Shown piece after piece: positions 31,534 through 39,468 of a DNA stretch of 64,000 nucleotides (position 1 is its first letter; the number at the start of each line of letters is the position of its first letter). The stretch comes from Stenotrophomonas maltophilia (GTDB lineage: Bacteria; Pseudomonadota; Gammaproteobacteria; Xanthomonadales; Xanthomonadaceae). Both the position numbers and the translations under genes were made by a program. The stretch is from positions 923,000 to 986,999 of the forward strand of contig NZ_NEQV01000001.1 of assembly GCF_002799245.1 (NCBI RefSeq), in the 5' to 3' direction. Below the pieces are notes generated by a model. It was not told the origin of the DNA. It made no database searches and saw only the letters and a program-made list of their open reading frames with translations.

Positions 31534-31891
31534 GCGCAGCCAACGTGGCTCGGCGGTGGAAGCCGCCGCCGAGCAGCACCTGCAACAGGCTGGGCTGCAG
31601 CCGCGTGCGCGCAACGTGCGCTATCGCGGCGGTGAACTGGATCTGGTGATGGAGGATGCCGGTACCGTGGTGTTCGTGGAAGTGCGCTATCGCGCGCGAT
31701 CCGATTTCGGTGGCGGCGCCGCTTCGGTCGATGCGCGCAAATGCCGGCGCCTGGCGCATGCTGCACAGCTGTACCTGCAGGACAACCCGGCGCTGGCCAA
31801 TGCGCCGTGCCGCTTCGATGTGGTGGAAGCCACGGGTGAACCACCCCAGCTGCACTGGCTGCGCGACGCGTTCCGGCTGGACGACTGCTGA
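31523..31891 (+). CDS. yraN: YraN-family (UPF0102) endonuclease-like protein
   Basis: About 122 residues with the UPF0102 core: [38 protein letters not shown] and [12 protein letters not shown]. The E-LDLV...FVEVR pattern is that of a PD-(D/E)XK nuclease fold. Role unknown; often next to lpoA and proposed to act in DNA uptake or repair. Start uncertain: GTG at 31523 overlaps the lpoA end by 11 bases, and an in-frame ATG at 31496 is possible. Confidence 0.85.
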   Translation: MVAERSQRGSAVEAAAEQHLQQAGLQPRARNVRYRGGELDLVMEDAGTVVFVEVRYRARSDFGGGAASVDARKCRRLAHAAQLYLQDNPALANAPCRFDVVEATGEPPQLHWLRDAFRLDDC

Positions 31892-31909
31892 TGGGTACCG
31901 TCCGCTCTG

Positions 31910-31959
31910 GTAGAGGCCGACCTTGGTCGGCACTTCCGTGCCAACCAAGGTTGGCACCT
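31910..31959. repeat. SMAG pair
   Basis: GTAGAGGCCGACCTTGGTCGG and the facing GCCAACCAAGGTTGGCACCT form two stem-loops between yraN and the DUF457 gene. Confidence 0.8.
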
Positions 31960-32001
31960 GCCAGAGCGCAGCCTGGCCGGCACCATCATGGCCCGTGACT
32001 G

Positions 32002-32709
32002 ATGCCTTCGATCATCACCCATGCCGCTGTGCCGCTGGCGCTGTGGTGCGCCGCTGATCGTGGCCGCATCCCGCCGCGCCTGCTTGCGGCCGGCGTGATC
32101 GCCGCCATGCTGCCCGATGCCGATGTACTGGCCTTCGCTCTGCACGTTCCCTATGCCGATGCCTTCGGCCATCGCGGCGCCAGCCATTCGTTGCTGTTTG
32201 CCTGCGTGCTGGCCATGCTGGCGGCGTTGCTGGCATTTCTTGCTGGCCGCCGGCCTTGGTCGGCGCAGAGCCGCCCCGGTAGTCGCCGGCCTTGGTCGGC
32301 GCAGAGCCGCCCTGGTAGTCGCCGACCTTGGTCGGCGCAGGTATGCCAACCAAGGTTGGCACCTACCGCACAGGCGGCGAGGTCGTTGCCCACCGCACAG
32401 GCGGCAACGTGGGCATCCACCGTACAGGCGGGGGCGTTCGTCTTCGTCTGTGCCGCCAGCCATCCGCTGCTGGATGCGATGACCTCCGGCGGCCTCGGCG
32501 TCGCGCTGGCCTGGCCATGGAGCGAACACCGCTTCTTCGCGCCGTGGCGACCGATCCGCGTTTCCCCCTTCGCCCCACAATTCTTCAGCGCGCGCGGCGT
32601 GGCCACCCTGCTCTCCGAACTGCGCTGGGTATGGCTGCCGCTGGCCGGCGCCGTTGTAGCCTGGAAACTGATCCAACCCGCTCCTGCTGCCCCACGAGAC
32701 CCGTCATGA
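32002..32709 (+). CDS. YdjM-like (DUF457) membrane protein with translated SMAG repeats
   Basis: A 235-residue polytopic protein of the DUF457 'metal-dependent hydrolase' family. Family motifs are MPSIITHAAVPLAL at the start, MLPDADVL (37-44), HRGASHS (57-63) and SHPLLDAMTSGG (153-164). Between the second and third membrane segments, residues 83-143 are foreign to the family: three copies of RRPWSAQ spaced 12 residues apart, then three TAQA/TVQA units spaced nine apart. These are encoded by SMAG palindromes and a 27-bp tandem repeat. Without them the protein has the usual size of about 175 residues. The stop overlaps the next start as ATGA. Function in bacteria uncertain; some relatives are LexA-controlled. 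Confidence 0.8.
   Translation: MPSIITHAAVPLALWCAADRGRIPPRLLAAGVIAAMLPDADVLAFALHVPYADAFGHRGASHSLLFACVLAMLAALLAFLAGRRPWSAQSRPGSRRPWSAQSRPGSRRPWSAQVCQPRLAPTAQAARSLPTAQAATWASTVQAGAFVFVCAASHPLLDAMTSGGLGVALAWPWSEHRFFAPWRPIRVSPFAPQFFSARGVATLLSELRWVWLPLAGAVVAWKLIQPAPAAPRDPS
32248..32366. repeat. in-frame tandem SMAG array
   Basis: GTAG heads at 32279 and 32315 are 36 bases apart, an exact multiple of three, each with the GCCGGCCTTGGTCGGC-type stem. An inverted copy (GCCAACCAAGGTTGGC, ending CTAC at 32365) closes the array. All is translated in the DUF457 gene. Confidence 0.9.
32365..32432 (+). repeat. 27-bp tandem repeat, three units
   Basis: Units start ACCGCACAGGCGGC (twice) and ACCGTACAGGCGG. 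The period is nine codons, giving the TAQA-type repeats. It follows directly on the SMAG array. Confidence 0.8.
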
Positions 32710-34091
32710 GTACTGCCCTGCCTGCTGCCCTGGTTGCCGAACTGTCCACTCTGCTGGGCCCGGAGGGCTGGCGCATGGATGACCGCGCACTGGAAGCCAA
32801 CGCGCAGGACAACTCGTGGCGCCATCAACGCCCTGCAGCCGTCGCGCTACCGGCCAATGTCGAGCAGGTGCAGGCACTGGTGCGGACCTGCCGTGCGCAC
32901 CGTGTGGCGCTGGTCGCGCGTGGCGCCGGCACCGGCACCACCGGTGCAGCGGTGCCATTGCCAGGCAGCATCGTGCTGTCATTCACCCGCATGGACCGCA
33001 TCGTCGAGATCCGTGCAGGCGACCGCTGCGCAGTCGTGCAGCCGGGCGTGCTCAATGGAACGTTGCAGCAGGCACTGGCACCGCATGGGCTGTTCTGGGC
33101 ACCGGATCCTTCCAGCGCCGAGATCTGCAGCATCGGCGGCAACCTCGCCTGCAATGCGGGCGGCCCACGCGCGGTGAAGTACGGCACCAGCCGCGACAAC
33201 GTACTGGGCCTGGTGGCAGTGACCGGCAGCGGCGAGGTGATCCGCTGTGGTGGCGCGTACACCAAGGATGCCACCGGCTACGACCTCACGCATCTGCTGG
33301 TGGGCAGCGAAGGCACGCTGGCGCTGATCGTGGAAGCAACCTTGAAGCTGACCCCACTGCCGGTCAGCCAGGCCGGGCTGCGCGTGCTTTATCGCGATGC
33401 CGATGCCGCGGCGGCTGCGGTATCGCGGCTGATGTCACAGCCGGTGGTGCCCACGCGCCTGGAGTTCATGGACGCGCGCAGCCTGCAGCTGCTGCGCCTC
33501 AATGGCGCCGACGTGCCGCAGGCCGGTGCGATGCTGCTGGTCGAAGCCGATGGCGACCACGACACCCTGCCCTACCTGCTGCAGGCGCTGGCCACCGCGG
33601 CCGAAGGTGACGGCATGATCGAACTGGACGTGGCGATGGAAGGCCGTGCACGCGACCAGCTGTGGGCCGCACGCAAAGCGCTGTCGCCGGCATTGCGCAG
33701 TGTTGCCCCGGGCAAGATCAACGAGGATGTGGTGGTACCGGTGTCGCGCATTCCGGAGCTGGTGGCCGGCGTGCAGGCGTTGGCGCACGAGTACACGTTG
33801 ACCATCGTCACCTTCGGCCATGCCGGCAACGGCAACCTGCACGTCAACATTCTCTACCACCCCGACGACGCCGACGAGAACGCACGCGCGCATGCGGCGC
33901 TGCCGAAGATCTTCGAACTGACCCTGGCGCTGGGCGGCACGCTGTCAGGTGAGCATGGCATCGGCCTGGCCAAGCGCGATTTCATGGCACAGGCATTTAC
34001 CCCGGCAACCCTGGCAGCAATGCGCGCGATCAAGGCCGCGCTGGATCCGGACGGCATCCTCAACCCGGGCAAGGTGCTGCCGGCGGCGTAG
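32706..34091 (+). CDS. FAD-linked oxidase of the GlcD / D-lactate dehydrogenase type
   Basis: A 461-residue flavoprotein. The N-terminal PCMH-type FAD domain shows RGAGTGTTGAAVPL, GGNLACNAGGPRAVKYG and GYDLTHLLVGSEGTL. The C-terminal part carries NGNLHVNI, the family's metal site, and SGEHGIGLAKR. Members oxidise D-lactate, glycolate or D-2-hydroxyglutarate; which one cannot be told here. Start overlaps the previous stop as ATGA, with no standard ribosome site, so it seems translationally coupled. Confidence 0.9.
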   Translation: MSTALPAALVAELSTLLGPEGWRMDDRALEANAQDNSWRHQRPAAVALPANVEQVQALVRTCRAHRVALVARGAGTGTTGAAVPLPGSIVLSFTRMDRIVEIRAGDRCAVVQPGVLNGTLQQALAPHGLFWAPDPSSAEICSIGGNLACNAGGPRAVKYGTSRDNVLGLVAVTGSGEVIRCGGAYTKDATGYDLTHLLVGSEGTLALIVEATLKLTPLPVSQAGLRVLYRDADAAAAAVSRLMSQPVVPTRLEFMDARSLQLLRLNGADVPQAGAMLLVEADGDHDTLPYLLQALATAAEGDGMIELDVAMEGRARDQLWAARKALSPALRSVAPGKINEDVVVPVSRIPELVAGVQALAHEYTLTIVTFGHAGNGNLHVNILYHPDDADENARAHAALPKIFELTLALGGTLSGEHGIGLAKRDFMAQAFTPATLAAMRAIKAALDPDGILNPGKVLPAA

Positions 34092-34106
34092 GCCGCGCGC
34101 CTACCT

Positions 34107-34255
34107 GTAGAGCCGAGCCATGCTCGGCTCGCCGCGCGATGCGCCGGCTTCCCGCGAGCGGAACGCTGAGCAGCCGAGCGTCGGCTCGGCTCTACAACGT
34201 CGGTGTCATCCAGCATCCGCACATCGATACGGTAGCGCCGGGCCATGCCCGGCAT
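34107..34255. repeat. three SMAG copies
   Basis: GTAGAGCCGAGCCATGCTCGG at 34107, its inverted partner ending CTAC at 34194, and GTAGCGCCGGGCCATGCCCGG at 34232. They fill the gap between the convergent FAD oxidase and thiL genes and may end both transcripts. Confidence 0.88.
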
Positions 34256-34261
34256 CATCGA

Positions 34262-35224
34262 TCAGGCGAAGTGCTGGTAACCGCCGTCGGCGGCTTCGCC
34301 ATCCACGTGCACGCCCTGTCCTTCGGCAATACGACCGATGCGGGTGAGCGGCAGGTCCAGCGACTCGGCCAGGTAGTGCAGTGCATCGCGCTGGTCGGCG
34401 GCGGCGGTGAAACACAGCTCGTAGTCGTCGCCACCACGCAGTGCACAGTCGCGGGCGCCCTCGCGGCCGAGCAGCTCGCGCAACGCAGGCGAGATCGGCA
34501 GCAGGTCGGCATCGACATGTGCGGCCACCGCACTGCGCGTTGCGATGTGGCCGAGGTCGGCCAGCAGGCCGTCGGACACGTCCACCGCCGCGTGCGCGAA
34601 GGCACGCAGACGCAGGCCGAGAGTGACACGCGGGGTCGGACGCAGCAGGCGCAGACGCAGGCTTTCGTAGTCGGCCAGCAGGGTGGCGGTGGCCACGGCC
34701 AACGCATTCTGCTGCCACAGGCGCAGTGCACCGGCGGCATCACCCAGCGTGCCGCTGACCCAGATGTCATCACCCACCTGTGCGCGGTCGCGGCGCAGTG
34801 CCTGGCCACGGCCGACCTGGCCCAGCGCGGTGACCGAAAGCGACAGCGGACCACGCGTGGTGTCGCCGCCGATCAGCGCGATATCGTGCTGGTCGGCCAG
34901 GGCGAAGAAGCCATCGGCGAAGGACTCGATCCAGTCTTCCGTGGCTTCCGGCAACGACAACGCCAGCGTGCACCAGGCCGGGCGTGCGCCCATCGCGGCC
35001 AGATCGGAGAGGTTGACCGCCAGGGTCTTCCAGCCGATGTCGAAGGCCGGGGTTTCCGCCGGGAAGTGCACGCCGCTGTTGAGCGTGTCGGCGGTGACCA
35101 CCAATTGTTCGTTGGCACGCGGTTGCAGCAGCGCGGCGTCGTCACCGATGCCGAGCAGGATGTCGTCGCGCTCGAGGGTGCGGGCGCGGATGCGGTCGAT
35201 GAGGGCGAATTCGGCCAGGGACAT
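34262..35224 (-). CDS. thiL: thiamine-monophosphate kinase
   Basis: A 320-residue kinase of the PurM-like fold. GIGDDAALL near residue 25 binds Mg-ATP, and LIGGDTTRGP, AVDVSDGLLADL and RGGDDYELCF are further family motifs. It phosphorylates thiamine phosphate to the active diphosphate. It is last in the rib operon, 126 bases after nusB, the gap being filled by SMAG copies. Confidence 0.95.
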   Translation of the reverse strand: MSLAEFALIDRIRARTLERDDILLGIGDDAALLQPRANEQLVVTADTLNSGVHFPAETPAFDIGWKTLAVNLSDLAAMGARPAWCTLALSLPEATEDWIESFADGFFALADQHDIALIGGDTTRGPLSLSVTALGQVGRGQALRRDRAQVGDDIWVSGTLGDAAGALRLWQQNALAVATATLLADYESLRLRLLRPTPRVTLGLRLRAFAHAAVDVSDGLLADLGHIATRSAVAAHVDADLLPISPALRELLGREGARDCALRGGDDYELCFTAAADQRDALHYLAESLDLPLTRIGRIAEGQGVHVDGEAADGGYQHFA

Positions 35225-35243
35225 GGGGGCGTTCTGCTTTTAT

Positions 35244-35340
35244 GTAGAGCCGAGCCATGCTCGGCTGCAGTTGGATCACGCGCCGCGATGCCGGATGCAA
35301 CCGTGCGCTGCACGGTGAGCCGAGCATGGCTCGGCTCTAC
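35244..35340. repeat. facing SMAG pair between nusB and thiL
   Basis: GTAGAGCCGAGCCATGCTCGG at 35244 and the inverse GCCGAGCATGGCTCGGCTCTAC ending 35340. Inside an operon such a pair may set the ratio of upstream to downstream message. Confidence 0.88.
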
Positions 35341-35350
35341 AGAAACCGGG

Positions 35351-35830
35351 TCAGTGACCCGATTCGACCTTGCGCCATTCCACGGCGGCACGATCCAGCA
35401 CGCCGTTGACGTAGGTGTGACCGTGTTCGGAACCGAAGCGCTTGGCCGATTCGATGGCTTCGTTGATCACCACGCGGTACGGCACGTCCAGGCGGTAGCG
35501 CAGCTCGTAGGCGGCCAGGCGCAGCACCGCGCGCTCGATCGCGTCCACTTCTTCAATGCCCCGGTCCAGGTACGGGCCGAGCGCTTCGTCGATGTCACGA
35601 CGGTTGTCGAGCACGCCATGCAGCAGCGCCTCGAAGTACGCCAGGTCGGCGATTTCGCGGGCCTGCTCGTGGGCGAACTGGGCGATCAGCGACTGTGCGT
35701 TGCCGCCGGAGATCTGCCAGGCGTAGATGGCCTGCACGGCACGACGGCGGGCGCGCGAGCGCAGCACCGGATCGACGCCATCACGGCGGACGGGTTTACC
35801 GGAGGGCTTGCCCTGGGTGTTCTTGTTCAT
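35351..35830 (-). CDS. nusB: transcription antitermination factor NusB
   Basis: A 159-residue all-helical protein with the NusB core ([20 protein letters not shown], then [26 protein letters not shown]). NusB with S10 binds boxA RNA in rRNA operons. Its N terminus has a basic extension of about 20 residues. Start overlaps the ribH stop (ATGA, 35827-35830). Confidence 0.95.
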   Translation of the reverse strand: MNKNTQGKPSGKPVRRDGVDPVLRSRARRRAVQAIYAWQISGGNAQSLIAQFAHEQAREIADLAYFEALLHGVLDNRRDIDEALGPYLDRGIEEVDAIERAVLRLAAYELRYRLDVPYRVVINEAIESAKRFGSEHGHTYVNGVLDRAAVEWRKVESGH

Positions 35831-36294
35831 GGCAGCTGCTCCAGAAGGTTGACCATTTCCAATGCGGCGAGTGCGACTTCCTCGCCCTTGTTGCCGTGGC
35901 TGCCGCCTGCGCGGGCCTCGGCGTCTTCCGCACGTTCCACCGCCAGCACGCCATTCAGCACCGGCACGCCGAAGTCCAGCTGCACGCGCATCAGGCCTTC
36001 TGCGCAGCGGTCGGCCACATGCTCGTAGTGGCGGGTGTCACCACGGATCACGCAGCCCAGGGTGAGGATGGCGGCGTGTTCATGGGCGGCGGCCAGGCGC
36101 GCGGCCACCAGCGGCAGTTCCCAGGCACCCGGCACGCGGATCACGTCGATGTTGGCTTCGGTGATGCCGTTGCCGGCCAGGCTCAGGCGGGCGCCTGCGA
36201 CCAGCGCGTCGGTGATGCGGGCGTTCCAGCGGCTGGCCAGGATGGCGAAGCGCGCCGATTCGGGAGTGCGAAGATCGCCTTCGTAGTGGCTCAT
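35827..36294 (-). CDS. ribH: 6,7-dimethyl-8-ribityllumazine synthase
   Basis: A 155-residue lumazine synthase: [26 protein letters not shown], and [16 protein letters not shown] with the catalytic histidine. It joins the ribitylamino-uracil and the butanone phosphate made by RibB. It is 150 bases downstream of ribB. Confidence 0.96.
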   Translation of the reverse strand: MSHYEGDLRTPESARFAILASRWNARITDALVAGARLSLAGNGITEANIDVIRVPGAWELPLVAARLAAAHEHAAILTLGCVIRGDTRHYEHVADRCAEGLMRVQLDFGVPVLNGVLAVERAEDAEARAGGSHGNKGEEVALAALEMVNLLEQLP

Positions 36295-36371
36295 ATGCGG
36301 CTTGGGGGACTCGATAAGGGGGTAATTCTAGCGTGGATGGGCCCCGGCCGTGGCTGGCGGGGCATGGGGAT

Positions 36372-36434
36372 GTGCCGACCAACGGTCGGCACCCACCAGA
36401 GGGCAGACGGTGGGTGCCGACCGTTGGTCGGCAC
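36372..36434. repeat. facing palindromes between ribB and ribH
   Basis: GTGCCGACCAACGGTCGGCAC and GTGCCGACCGTTGGTCGGCAC, each preceded or followed by a GTGGG/CCCAC flank. They resemble SMAG stems but with GTGG in place of GTAG. Confidence 0.75.
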
Positions 36435-36444
36435 GCCAAGGGGG

Positions 36445-37545
36445 TTACGGGGTGACCGTCTCCACCACTTCCAGGCCGTAACCGGCCAGGCCGATCTGGC
36501 GGCGCGGGGTGCCCAGCACGCGCAGCTTGCCCAGGCCCAGGTCGGACAGGATCTGCGCGCCGGCACCGTTGCGGCGCCACTGGCCCACATCCTTGTCCTT
36601 GCCCGGCACCACCGGCGCCGGCTGCTGGCGCAGGCGGGCCAGCAGGGCTTCACCATCGCGCGGGGCCGACAGCACCACCATCACGCCCGCGCCCTCGGCA
36701 TCGATCGCACGCAGGGCATCGGTGGCCGCCACGCCGAAGTCGTCACGGCGCCAGTGCAGCAGGTCGGCCAGCGGGTTTTCCACCTGCACGCGCACCAGGG
36801 TCGGGGTTGCCGCATCCGGGGTGCCGCGGACCAGGGCGAAATGCAGGTCGTGGGCAATGCGGTCGCGGTAGGTCACCAGCTTGAACGGGCCGAATTCGGT
36901 GTCGATCTCGCGCTCGTCGACACGCTCGACGGTCTTTTCGGTGGCCAGGCGGTAGGCGATCAGGTCGGCGATGGAGCCCATCTTCAGGCCGTGTTCGCGC
37001 GCGAACACTTCCAGCTCCGGGCGGCGCGCCATGCTGCCATCCGGGTTCAGGATCTCCACCAGCACGCCGGCCGGCTCCAGCCCGGCCAGCATGGCCAGGT
37101 CGACGCCGGCTTCGGTATGGCCGGCGCGGGTCAGCACGCCGCCCGGCTGGGCGATCAGCGGGAAGATGTGGCCTGGCTGGTGCAGGTCCGACGGCTTGGC
37201 GTTGGGCTTCACCGCGGTGCGGATGGTGTGCGCGCGGTCGTGCGCCGAGATGCCGGTGGTGACGCCCTCGGCGGCCTCGATGCTGACCGTGAAGTTGGTC
37301 TGGAACTGCGCGGTATTGGCCTGCACCATCGGCGCCAGGCCGAGGTCGGCGGCGCGGGTGCGGGTCAGCGGCAGGCACACCAGGCCACGGCCATGGGTGA
37401 CCATGAAGTTGATGTCCGACGGCTTGACCAGCTCGGCGGCCATGATCAGGTCGCCTTCGTTCTCGCGGTCTTCGTCATCGACGATGACCACCATGCGGCC
37501 CAGGCGGATCTCTTCCAGGATTTCCGGAATCGGGGCGAAATTCAT
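36445..37545 (-). CDS. ribB: 3,4-dihydroxy-2-butanone-4-phosphate synthase with degenerate GTP cyclohydrolase II domain
   Basis: A 366-residue RibBA-like protein. The N-terminal 200 residues are a complete DHBP synthase (VDDEDRENEGDLI at 23-35, RAGHTEAGVDLA), which makes the four-carbon precursor of riboflavin from ribulose 5-phosphate. The C-terminal 160 residues keep the outline of GTP cyclohydrolase II (FGPFKLVTYRD, LRVLGTPRRQIGLAGYGLEV), but where active enzymes have the three zinc cysteines this protein reads VRVQVENPLADLLHW and contains no cysteine. The second domain should be inactive, and a separate ribA is expected elsewhere. Start overlaps the ribE stop as ATGA. Confidence 0.92.
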   Translation of the reverse strand: MNFAPIPEILEEIRLGRMVVIVDDEDRENEGDLIMAAELVKPSDINFMVTHGRGLVCLPLTRTRAADLGLAPMVQANTAQFQTNFTVSIEAAEGVTTGISAHDRAHTIRTAVKPNAKPSDLHQPGHIFPLIAQPGGVLTRAGHTEAGVDLAMLAGLEPAGVLVEILNPDGSMARRPELEVFAREHGLKMGSIADLIAYRLATEKTVERVDEREIDTEFGPFKLVTYRDRIAHDLHFALVRGTPDAATPTLVRVQVENPLADLLHWRRDDFGVAATDALRAIDAEGAGVMVVLSAPRDGEALLARLRQQPAPVVPGKDKDVGQWRRNGAGAQILSDLGLGKLRVLGTPRRQIGLAGYGLEVVETVTP

Positions 37546-38168
37546 GCTGCATCTCCCTGCGGTTGCTGACCGCTGGCCGGCACGCCGATCAGGCGCTCGA
37601 CGTAGCGGGCGACCAGATCGATTTCAAGATTGACCGCGCTGCCCACGCCCGAAGCGGAGAAGGCGGTGTTGGCCACGGTGTGCGGGATCAGGGCGACTTC
37701 AAAGCCTTCGCCATCCACTTCGTTGACGGTGAGGCTGACGCCGTCCACGCAGATCGAGCCCTTCTTGGCGATGTAGCGACGCAGCGGGGCCGGCGCGGCG
37801 AAACGCCAGCGCTGGGCACGTGCGTCTTCATGGATGGACAGCACCTGGCCGAGGCCGTCGACGTGGCCGCTGACCAGATGGCCGCCAAGCCGGTCGGTCG
37901 GGCGCATGGCGCGCTCCAGGTTGATGACCGCCCCTTCTTCCAGCTGGCCCAGCGTGGTCAGGCCCAGGGTCTCGGTGGAGGCATCGGCCTGGAAGCTGCT
38001 GGCGTCGAACGCGATGACGGTGAGGCAGACGCCGTTGATGGCGATGCTCTCGCCCATCTGCACGTTGTCGAACGGCAGATTCCCGACATTGAAGGTGAAG
38101 CGGACATCGCCGCCGATGGATTCGCGTGCGGCCAGACGGCCGACGCCTTCGATGATTCCAGTAAACAA
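37542..38168 (-). CDS. ribE: riboflavin synthase
   Basis: A 208-residue riboflavin synthase with the two lumazine-binding repeats (FTGIIEGVGRL, ESIAINGVCLTV; and GHLVSGHVDGLG, GSICVDGVSLTV). It dismutates two lumazines to riboflavin. The start is TTG at 38168: the family begins M-FTGIIE, no ATG is nearby, and GGAGA lies eight bases before the TTG. First gene of the rib operon, behind the FMN riboswitch. Confidence 0.94.
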   Translation of the reverse strand: MFTGIIEGVGRLAARESIGGDVRFTFNVGNLPFDNVQMGESIAINGVCLTVIAFDASSFQADASTETLGLTTLGQLEEGAVINLERAMRPTDRLGGHLVSGHVDGLGQVLSIHEDARAQRWRFAAPAPLRRYIAKKGSICVDGVSLTVNEVDGEGFEVALIPHTVANTAFSASGVGSAVNLEIDLVARYVERLIGVPASGQQPQGDAA

Positions 38169-38193
38169 GTAACGTTCTCCGCGAAAAGTGAGC

Positions 38194-38241
38194 GAAAAAC
38201 GCCGCAAGGCAAACAGGCGCACACAGAGCATCAGCCCTGTG
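38194..38241 (-). terminator. expression platform of the FMN riboswitch
   Basis: Between the aptamer and ribE lie a hairpin with CACAG/CTGTG arms (38222-38241) and a GC-rich segment GCCTTGCGGC followed by GTTTTTC. This could form an FMN-dependent terminator. The pairing was judged by eye and not folded. Confidence 0.45.
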
Positions 38242-38246
38242 GCACC

Positions 38247-38388
38247 GTCTTCTTTCATCCGGACTATGACCGTCGGCTCCGGCATCGGACCGGATCTGCT
38301 GACCCCCGGCCGTGGGCCGGGGCGCTCGCGGGCTCGTGCTTGCGCACCTACCGCCGGTGGGGAGTTGCACCCCGCCCTGAAGACGTTT
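38247..38388 (-). promoter_or_regulatory. FMN riboswitch (RFN element)
   Basis: On the minus strand the element opens with CTTCAGGGCGGGGTGCAA, goes on with TCCCCACCGGCGGTAGGTGC and AGCCCGCGAGCGCC, and ends GGTCATAGTCCGGATGAAAG. These are the conserved junction sequences of the RFN element in their usual order, closed by GTCTTC/GAAGAC pairing. It should switch off ribE-ribB-ribH-nusB-thiL when FMN is plentiful. Confidence 0.95.
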
Positions 38389-38434
38389 GTGTACCGGCGA
38401 ACCGGCGTGCCCAGTGTACCAGCCCGTGCTGAAC

Positions 38435-38473
38435 GGGGTCGGATCCCTTTCCGCAGGAAAGGGCTCTGACCCC
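38435..38473. repeat. GGTC palindrome upstream of the riboswitch
   Basis: GGGGTCGGATCCCTTTCC faces GGAAAGGGCTCTGACCCC. It lies where the -35 region of the rib promoter would be expected, or just outside it. Confidence 0.88.
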
Positions 38474-38497
38474 ATCAGCCCGTGCCACGGCAGCACA

Positions 38498-38538
38498 GGG
38501 GGCAGAGCCGTTTTCCCATGGAAAACGGGTCCGACCCC
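38498..38538. repeat. GGTC palindrome, second copy upstream of the riboswitch
   Basis: GGGGCAGAGCCGTTTTCC faces GGAAAACGGGTCCGACCCC. The remaining gap to 38685 has an AT-rich patch near 38587-38602 that may hold the promoter of the Ax21-family gene. Confidence 0.85.
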
Positions 38539-38685
38539 GAGCCCGACCACGCCGGCCCAGCCTGTGATGGCCGTCTCTCGCATTCCGTGAAAATTTCATT
38601 AAACTCGACCGCCGGACGACATGAGGTCGCCACGGGTCGCCCGGAGGGCAGGCCCGCCAATGGACTGAAACTCACAGGAATTTCC

Positions 38686-39321
38686 ATGCGCAAGATCCTG
38701 ATCGTGGCCGCCCTGCTGGCCGCCGCCCCGTTCTCGGCTTCGGCCGAAGCCCTGAGCTACACCTACGTTGAAGGCGGCTGGACGCAGCTGCAGCTGGACC
38801 ATGGTGGCGGCTCGAAGCCCAGGCTGGACGGCGGCTACATTCGTGGTTCGGTGGCCATTGCCGAGCAGGTGCACGTGTTTGGCGGCTACACCGCCGTCAC
38901 CAAGACCTACAACCACAACTATTACGACATCGCGGTGCGCATCAAGCAGAAGGTGCAGTCGCCGGAACTGGGCATCGGCTATCACATGCCGTGGACCGAT
39001 CGCGTGGATTTCACCGCTGATGCTGCATGGGTGCGCCTGGACGAAGAGTTCAAGATGTCGTTCAACGGCCGCCAGGTGGATCGCCTGAAGAATGACATCA
39101 ACGTGGGCCGCGTCACCATGGGTATCCGCGGCAAGCCGTCGCGCATGACCGAAGCCTGGGCCAAGGCCGGCTACATGGACGGCGGCAGCGACTTCAAGGG
39201 CACCTGGGTCGGCACCGTTGGCGGCCAGATCAACTTCACCAAGACCTGGGGCCTGGTGGGCGAGATCTCCGGCTACCGCGACGTCACCCAGTACTCGGCC
39301 GGCGTCCGCGCCAGCTTCTGA
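38686..39321 (+). CDS. Ax21-family outer-membrane beta-barrel protein
   Basis: A 211-residue protein with a clear signal peptide (MRKILIVAALLAAAPFSASA). The mature part alternates polar and nonpolar residues and ends in Phe, as outer-membrane barrels do. YTYVEGGWTQLQLDH and the GYIRGS repeats match the Ax21 family of xanthomonads, at first described as a secreted signal and later shown to be an outer-membrane or vesicle protein. Start set by AGGAA seven bases before 38686. It is a single-gene unit closed by a strong terminator. Confidence 0.85.
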   Translation: MRKILIVAALLAAAPFSASAEALSYTYVEGGWTQLQLDHGGGSKPRLDGGYIRGSVAIAEQVHVFGGYTAVTKTYNHNYYDIAVRIKQKVQSPELGIGYHMPWTDRVDFTADAAWVRLDEEFKMSFNGRQVDRLKNDINVGRVTMGIRGKPSRMTEAWAKAGYMDGGSDFKGTWVGTVGGQINFTKTWGLVGEISGYRDVTQYSAGVRASF

Positions 39322-39347
39322 TTGCCCGATCCTCGTCGTGCGATCGA

Positions 39348-39375
39348 ACGGGCCCCGCAAGGGGCCCGTTTTTTT
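39348..39375 (+). terminator. strong Rho-independent terminator
   Basis: ACGGGCCCC-GCAA-GGGGCCCGT followed by seven Ts. It ends the Ax21-family transcript. Confidence 0.95.
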
Positions 39376-39468
39376 GCCCCGCGCGCACCGGCATGTGATC
39401 ACATGGCGCCATCGGGCCTGCGCAAAGATGCGCTAGGCTTGCGCGCCTCTGGAACAGGAAACACCGTC

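Noticed and set aside
29731..31614. Long N-terminal extension of rsmI
   Set aside because: The frame is open on the minus strand, but it lies antisense to the lpoA-like gene and RsmI family members begin at MSVPTL-type sequence.
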